From a virus, in the IMG/VR virus record IMGVR_UViG_3300037507_000835, positions 1-62,404 of that record: DNA of 62,404 nt; one strand, 5' to 3'. The stretch's first letter is position 1. Each line of letters starts with the position of its first letter. The translations under genes were made by a program, and so were the position numbers. The notes under the pieces were generated by a model. The model was not told where the DNA came from, made no database searches, and saw nothing but the letters and a program-made list of their open reading frames with translations. Below are positions 59,375-62,404 of the stretch, one piece after another.

Positions 59375-59625
59375 TTGGTTTTTCCTATGAAATTATCTAA
59401 TGCTGCATTACAGGCTTCTTGTTTGGTTTTGTGTATGCCGTGGTAACTATTAGTTTCCCCCTCTTTTAATGTATATAGCGGTGTTGTGCCTGTGTATATA
59501 TCCATCCATGAGGTTCTACGCTCATCTACCTGCGCCCACCACAACCCAGTTGTCGTACTCTGGACGTAGAACATATTTACGCCCATCACCGTTAATATCG
59601 CTTCAATCTCCTCTATGGATCTCAT
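59371..59625 (-). CDS. Small hypothetical protein (84 aa)
   Basis: RSIEEIEAILTVMGVNMFYV, YHGIHKTKQEACNAALDNFI. Same plan as 61797-62009 (IDTILHMLGYRYHYS start). ATGA overlap with both neighbours. Confidence 0.6.
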   Translation of the reverse strand: MRSIEEIEAILTVMGVNMFYVQSTTTGLWWAQVDERRTSWMDIYTGTTPLYTLKEGETNSYHGIHKTKQEACNAALDNFIGKTK

Positions 59626-60740
59626 ATATACACCGTCACACCTACCGGTGGAACACAGCTCTTGTTGTCAACTATCGCCCACAACACAGGACATGACCAT
59701 TGACCAAAACCGTCATACAGATAACCGTCAGTGAAGTTGATGACTGCAACAGGATTAAGTTGCTGCTGTTTGATGTATTCCGTTACGCATGTAACACTTG
59801 TGCCGCCACCACCCGCAGGTTTTAGTTTAGCTATCATGTTGTCGTACTCGTCAGGCATAAAGATGTCGTGCTTCTGCACGATAGTGTCCCACCACAACAA
59901 ATGGACACGCTCAGGTGGTGATGTCTTGACGATACCCACCAGCTCGCTAAGGAACCGTGATAGCGTAGCGTCGTCAATACTACCTGATGTATCTATACCA
60001 ATGACCAACTCACCGACCGACTCGGCCATCGTTGACGGCATATAGAGACCCTGCGCTAGGTAGCGTCGGTTTGGTTTACGCCATGTGGCGTAATCTTTAC
60101 CCTGCACAACAGTATGGATAAAATCCTGCAAGACCTGCTTCCAGTCAATCTTAGGCTCGGTGATGTCAGTGAATGATCTCGGTATGTTACCTTTGATTTT
60201 GCCTGCCAGTATCTGACCTTGACGTATGGCCGCATCAATCTCGCGTTCAAGCGCTTGGCCATCCATATCCTGCGCCCCCTCAAAATCGTGCTCATCAAAT
60301 GAAGAGCCGGTACCAGTGCCTTCCTGCATTAGCTTTTGGTATACCTGATAGGTGTCCATACCTTGATATTGTTTGTCTATACACCCACCCTCAGGTAATG
60401 CTACGTCTGGGTGAATACTAATAATCTCTAGGTTGATGACATAGTCCATCGCCATGTTGAGCACCTGCTTGTTCTCTAGGTGTCGCCATAACCAGATTTG
60501 GCGATATGCTTTATGTAAGGCTTCGTGCAGCACGAGACCTCGTAGCTCTTGGTCAGTTAACTTGGTGACGAAGTCAGGGTTGTATATGACGTTAAGTCCG
60601 TCAGTTGCCGCAGTGGGTACCTCGTCTGATAGCGATACTCTACCTACCATCAACAGTCCAGCAAATGCTGCTGTCTCGGGTTGTGACATGAGCCACACAT
60701 GTGTGCGCTCGATACGTTGCTTGGGTGTGTAGTTATTCAT
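59622..60740 (-). CDS. VWA-domain metallopeptidase-like protein (DUF2201-type, 372 aa)
   Basis: LVLHEALHKAYRQIWLWR has HExxH (72-76), a zinc-site pattern in the N-terminal domain. The C-terminal domain has VIGIDTSGSIDDATL (DxSGS, residues 250-254, a metal-binding MIDAS), then LLWWDTIV, AGGGGTSV and AVINFTDGYL. This is the DUF2201-type partner of MoxR ATPases, which remodel or load metal-dependent targets. ATG at 60740 follows GGAG. Confidence 0.83.
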   Translation of the reverse strand: MNNYTPKQRIERTHVWLMSQPETAAFAGLLMVGRVSLSDEVPTAATDGLNVIYNPDFVTKLTDQELRGLVLHEALHKAYRQIWLWRHLENKQVLNMAMDYVINLEIISIHPDVALPEGGCIDKQYQGMDTYQVYQKLMQEGTGTGSSFDEHDFEGAQDMDGQALEREIDAAIRQGQILAGKIKGNIPRSFTDITEPKIDWKQVLQDFIHTVVQGKDYATWRKPNRRYLAQGLYMPSTMAESVGELVIGIDTSGSIDDATLSRFLSELVGIVKTSPPERVHLLWWDTIVQKHDIFMPDEYDNMIAKLKPAGGGGTSVTCVTEYIKQQQLNPVAVINFTDGYLYDGFGQWSCPVLWAIVDNKSCVPPVGVTVYI

Positions 60741-60762
60741 TGGTTTCTCCAATAGATGCTAA

Positions 60763-60780
60763 CGTAGTGTCTACACTACT
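60763..60780. promoter_or_regulatory. Dispersed 18-bp palindrome, site 6
   Basis: CGTAGTGTCTACACTACT, a weaker copy. It sits between the MoxR stop and the VWA-gene start, 23 bases before the ATG. Confidence 0.6.
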
Positions 60781-61828
60781 ATTTGAATAAATAGTTAAGT
60801 TCACTGCAGAGCTTGACCATCTCTCTGTTTGTCGCGGCGAGCTTGAGCTTGCCTGATGATGGCGTCATAATCTGACGGGCGAACAATGCTTGAGCCTCAC
60901 GGCTCAGTCTACCTAGGTAGATAAGCCAGTTGTCGAATGAGTCAGCATCAACCCGCACTATCGCACGATAGATAAGCATTGCTAACGCCGCACCGTTAGT
61001 CGGTGCCTTGGCCGTATTAGGGTCGGCAATGATCTCTTTCCATGAGGGTAACTCAGCATCAAGGCGTAAGACTGCTAACATATCGGATGCAGCTGGTGCA
61101 CCTATCGTGCCGCACAATGCGGCGAACAATACCGTTTCAGGTAAGTGTCGTGTTTGCTTGATGATGTTACTTGCCGCATATAGCGAGCGAGGGGTTACGA
61201 ACGCGGCACGTTGAGCGCGTGGATCGTTGATGTAGTGATTCGCGTTCGGTGTGTCGTACTCGGTATAACTAGATAGCATCTGAGGGAACTCATTGACTGT
61301 TGCCAACACGACTGGCTCGACGTCATTACCCATCGCCCACGCTATCCACTCGTCAGCAGTAGGTTTACTGATCTGCACCGTGACGATACGATTTCTCGCA
61401 TGAGGCGGCATACTGTCGCCTAACCCTTCTTGTGCAAGGTTGGTTGTCGCGAATACAATGCTACCTTCAGGTAGTTTGTGTGTACCTATCACACGTTCCT
61501 GCATGATACGTAAGCAGGCATTTAATACAGTCTTGTTCTTACCTATCTCGTCCAACATTAACAAGATAGGCTTGCCTGTATCTATACCAAACTCTGGGTT
61601 GGGGATGAAGTCGACTTTACCATCTGTAACCCACGGTGTCATAAAATCACCTATGTCTGCCTTTGTCGTGAGGTCGAAGTACGCAGGGTGATGGTCGGGA
61701 TACCGACGTTTAAGTTCGGTGAGCATACTGGATTTGCCACACCCCATCTCGCCTTGGACGAGTACTGTATGTTGTGCGCCTACTGCCGCAATAAGGTTAG
61801 ATGCTTCTGCTAATGTGATTGTTGTCAT
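60779..61828 (-). CDS. MoxR-type AAA+ ATPase (349 aa)
   Basis: Walker A GEMGCGKSS (26-34) and Walker B ILLMLDEIGKNKT (Asp93, Glu94) define the AAA+ fold; VFATTNLAQEGLGDSMPPHA with the Arg of HARNRIV is sensor 1 and arginine finger region. MoxR ATPases work as chaperones with VWA proteins, and such a protein is the next gene. TAGGAG precedes the ATG. Substrate unknown. Confidence 0.85.
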   Translation of the reverse strand: MTTITLAEASNLIAAVGAQHTVLVQGEMGCGKSSMLTELKRRYPDHHPAYFDLTTKADIGDFMTPWVTDGKVDFIPNPEFGIDTGKPILLMLDEIGKNKTVLNACLRIMQERVIGTHKLPEGSIVFATTNLAQEGLGDSMPPHARNRIVTVQISKPTADEWIAWAMGNDVEPVVLATVNEFPQMLSSYTEYDTPNANHYINDPRAQRAAFVTPRSLYAASNIIKQTRHLPETVLFAALCGTIGAPAASDMLAVLRLDAELPSWKEIIADPNTAKAPTNGAALAMLIYRAIVRVDADSFDNWLIYLGRLSREAQALFARQIMTPSSGKLKLAATNREMVKLCSELNYLFK

Positions 61829-62009
61829 GGTTTATTTCTCCTAATAGTTTTAAGTACGTTTTGTACTTTGTTTGTGTTGTGTTTTTGCCTGAGACCTGCA
61901 CATAAAATATGCGCTCTTTATGTATGCACTCACCTGCACGTATCAGGTACGAATAGTGGTACCTATACCCTAACATGTGTAATATTGTGTCAATCTCTTG
62001 CGATGTCAT
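61797..62009 (-). CDS. Small hypothetical protein (70 aa)
   Basis: SQEIDTILHMLGYRYHYSYL, then KNTTQTKYKTYLKLLGEI. It overlaps the MoxR gene by 32 bases and the repeat copy 3 gene by 20. Similar in start to 59371-59625. Confidence 0.55.
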   Translation of the reverse strand: MTSQEIDTILHMLGYRYHYSYLIRAGECIHKERIFYVQVSGKNTTQTKYKTYLKLLGEINHDNNHISRSI

Positions 62010-62307
62010 GCATTAACCTCGACTGATAAGCTACAGACAGCACAGGGTCTACGTCTGGTATAAGTAACCTAGTTGTGTATAGGTTTTCTTTGCCTCTGCC
62101 GTAGCCTCTGCCGTCGCCGTTGCCGTAGCCGTCGCCGTAGCCGTTGCCGTTGCCGTTGCCGTAGCCGTAGCCGTAGCCGTAGCCGTCGCCGTTGCCGTAG
62201 CCGTCGCCGTCGCCGTTGCCGGTGCCGTTGCCGTTGCCGTCGCCGTAGCCGTAGCCGTCGCCGTTGCCGGTGCCGTTGCCGTAGCCGTAGCCGCTACTCC
62301 GCATCAT
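61990..62307 (-). CDS. Glycine-dipeptide repeat protein, copy 3 (105 aa)
   Basis: MMRS, then 34 X-Gly dipeptides with Tyr, Asn and Asp dominant and two Thr (ACC codons), then the conserved tail [17 protein letters not shown], which diverges at its end (MHDIARD) from copies 1 and 2. Its start lies in the 3' end of the partial 79-aa gene copy. This third unit proves that the cassette spans the window ends. Confidence 0.75.
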   Translation of the reverse strand: MMRSSGYGYGNGTGNGDGYGYGDGNGNGTGNGDGDGYGNGDGYGYGYGYGNGNGNGYGDGYGNGDGRGYGRGKENLYTTRLLIPDVDPVLSVAYQSRLMHDIARD

Positions 62308-62404
62308 ATGTGCAGGGGATTTGCATAACGACTGCAGGTTTATACACCTCCACAACACCTGCAGGGTCTAAGACGGTACTTGTTGTTGGCCCGTTAAGGG
62401 CAAT
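62294..62404 (-). CDS. Partial small cassette protein, C-terminal end
   Basis: IALNGPTTSTVLDPAG, then [17 protein letters not shown] and TAG. It continues beyond the right edge. With the fragment at 1-125 it makes a whole gene if four bases are added. The DNA 62309-62404 matches 465-560 almost base for base. Confidence 0.8.
   Translation of the reverse strand: MALNGPTTSTVLDPAGVVEVYKPAVVMQIPCTYDAE

Overview
The window is an almost complete genome of a tailed double-stranded DNA phage (Caudoviricetes), probably a short-tailed lytic phage of a Gram-negative host. It has a terminase, a very large portal, a scaffold, a major capsid protein, head-to-tail adaptors, Gln/Ala-rich ejection proteins and a 2195-residue polyvalent protein. 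I see no integrase, no tape-measure or sheath genes, no phage RNA polymerase and no tRNA. Several near-consensus sigma-70 promoters suggest that host RNA polymerase transcribes it.

Layout: two opposed arms diverge from a control region at about 3.7-5.8 kb. The rightward arm (5.8-41.45 kb) carries packaging, capsid, tail/fibre, lysis and ejection genes. The leftward arm starts at about 5.35 kb, runs off the left edge, re-enters at the right edge and ends at 41.49 kb. Its order is: small accessory genes; a repeated glycine-rich cassette (both window edges); a MoxR ATPase, VWA protein and DUF3150-like trio; nucleases and thyX; a roughly 600-base non-coding structured block (54.6-55.2 kb); many small proteins; DNA polymerase I; a RecB/Cas4-like nuclease; an SNF2-type helicase; an SSB-like protein; and a primase-helicase. 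The arms converge on one terminator at 41.46 kb. The two edges lie inside the same repeat unit and would join with exactly 4 bases missing, so the molecule is probably circular or circularly permuted and the contig breaks in a repeat.

Most notable: (1) the large terminase is a fractured gene, with a split intein cutting it just before Walker B and a homing-endonuclease gene between the halves; (2) a triplicated cassette of a small protein plus a protein built from a hexanucleotide repeat with one variable base per unit; (3) a structured non-coding block of ROOL/GOLLD-like size; (4) two matching hairpin modules with 16-base loops in the control region; (5) an 18-bp palindrome dispersed before leftward genes; (6) the MoxR-VWA module. 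Many genes overlap by ATGA or TAATG, and several genes shorter than 60 codons are annotated here from their ribosome-binding sites and overlaps.

Family names are assigned by recognition of motifs, without any database search.
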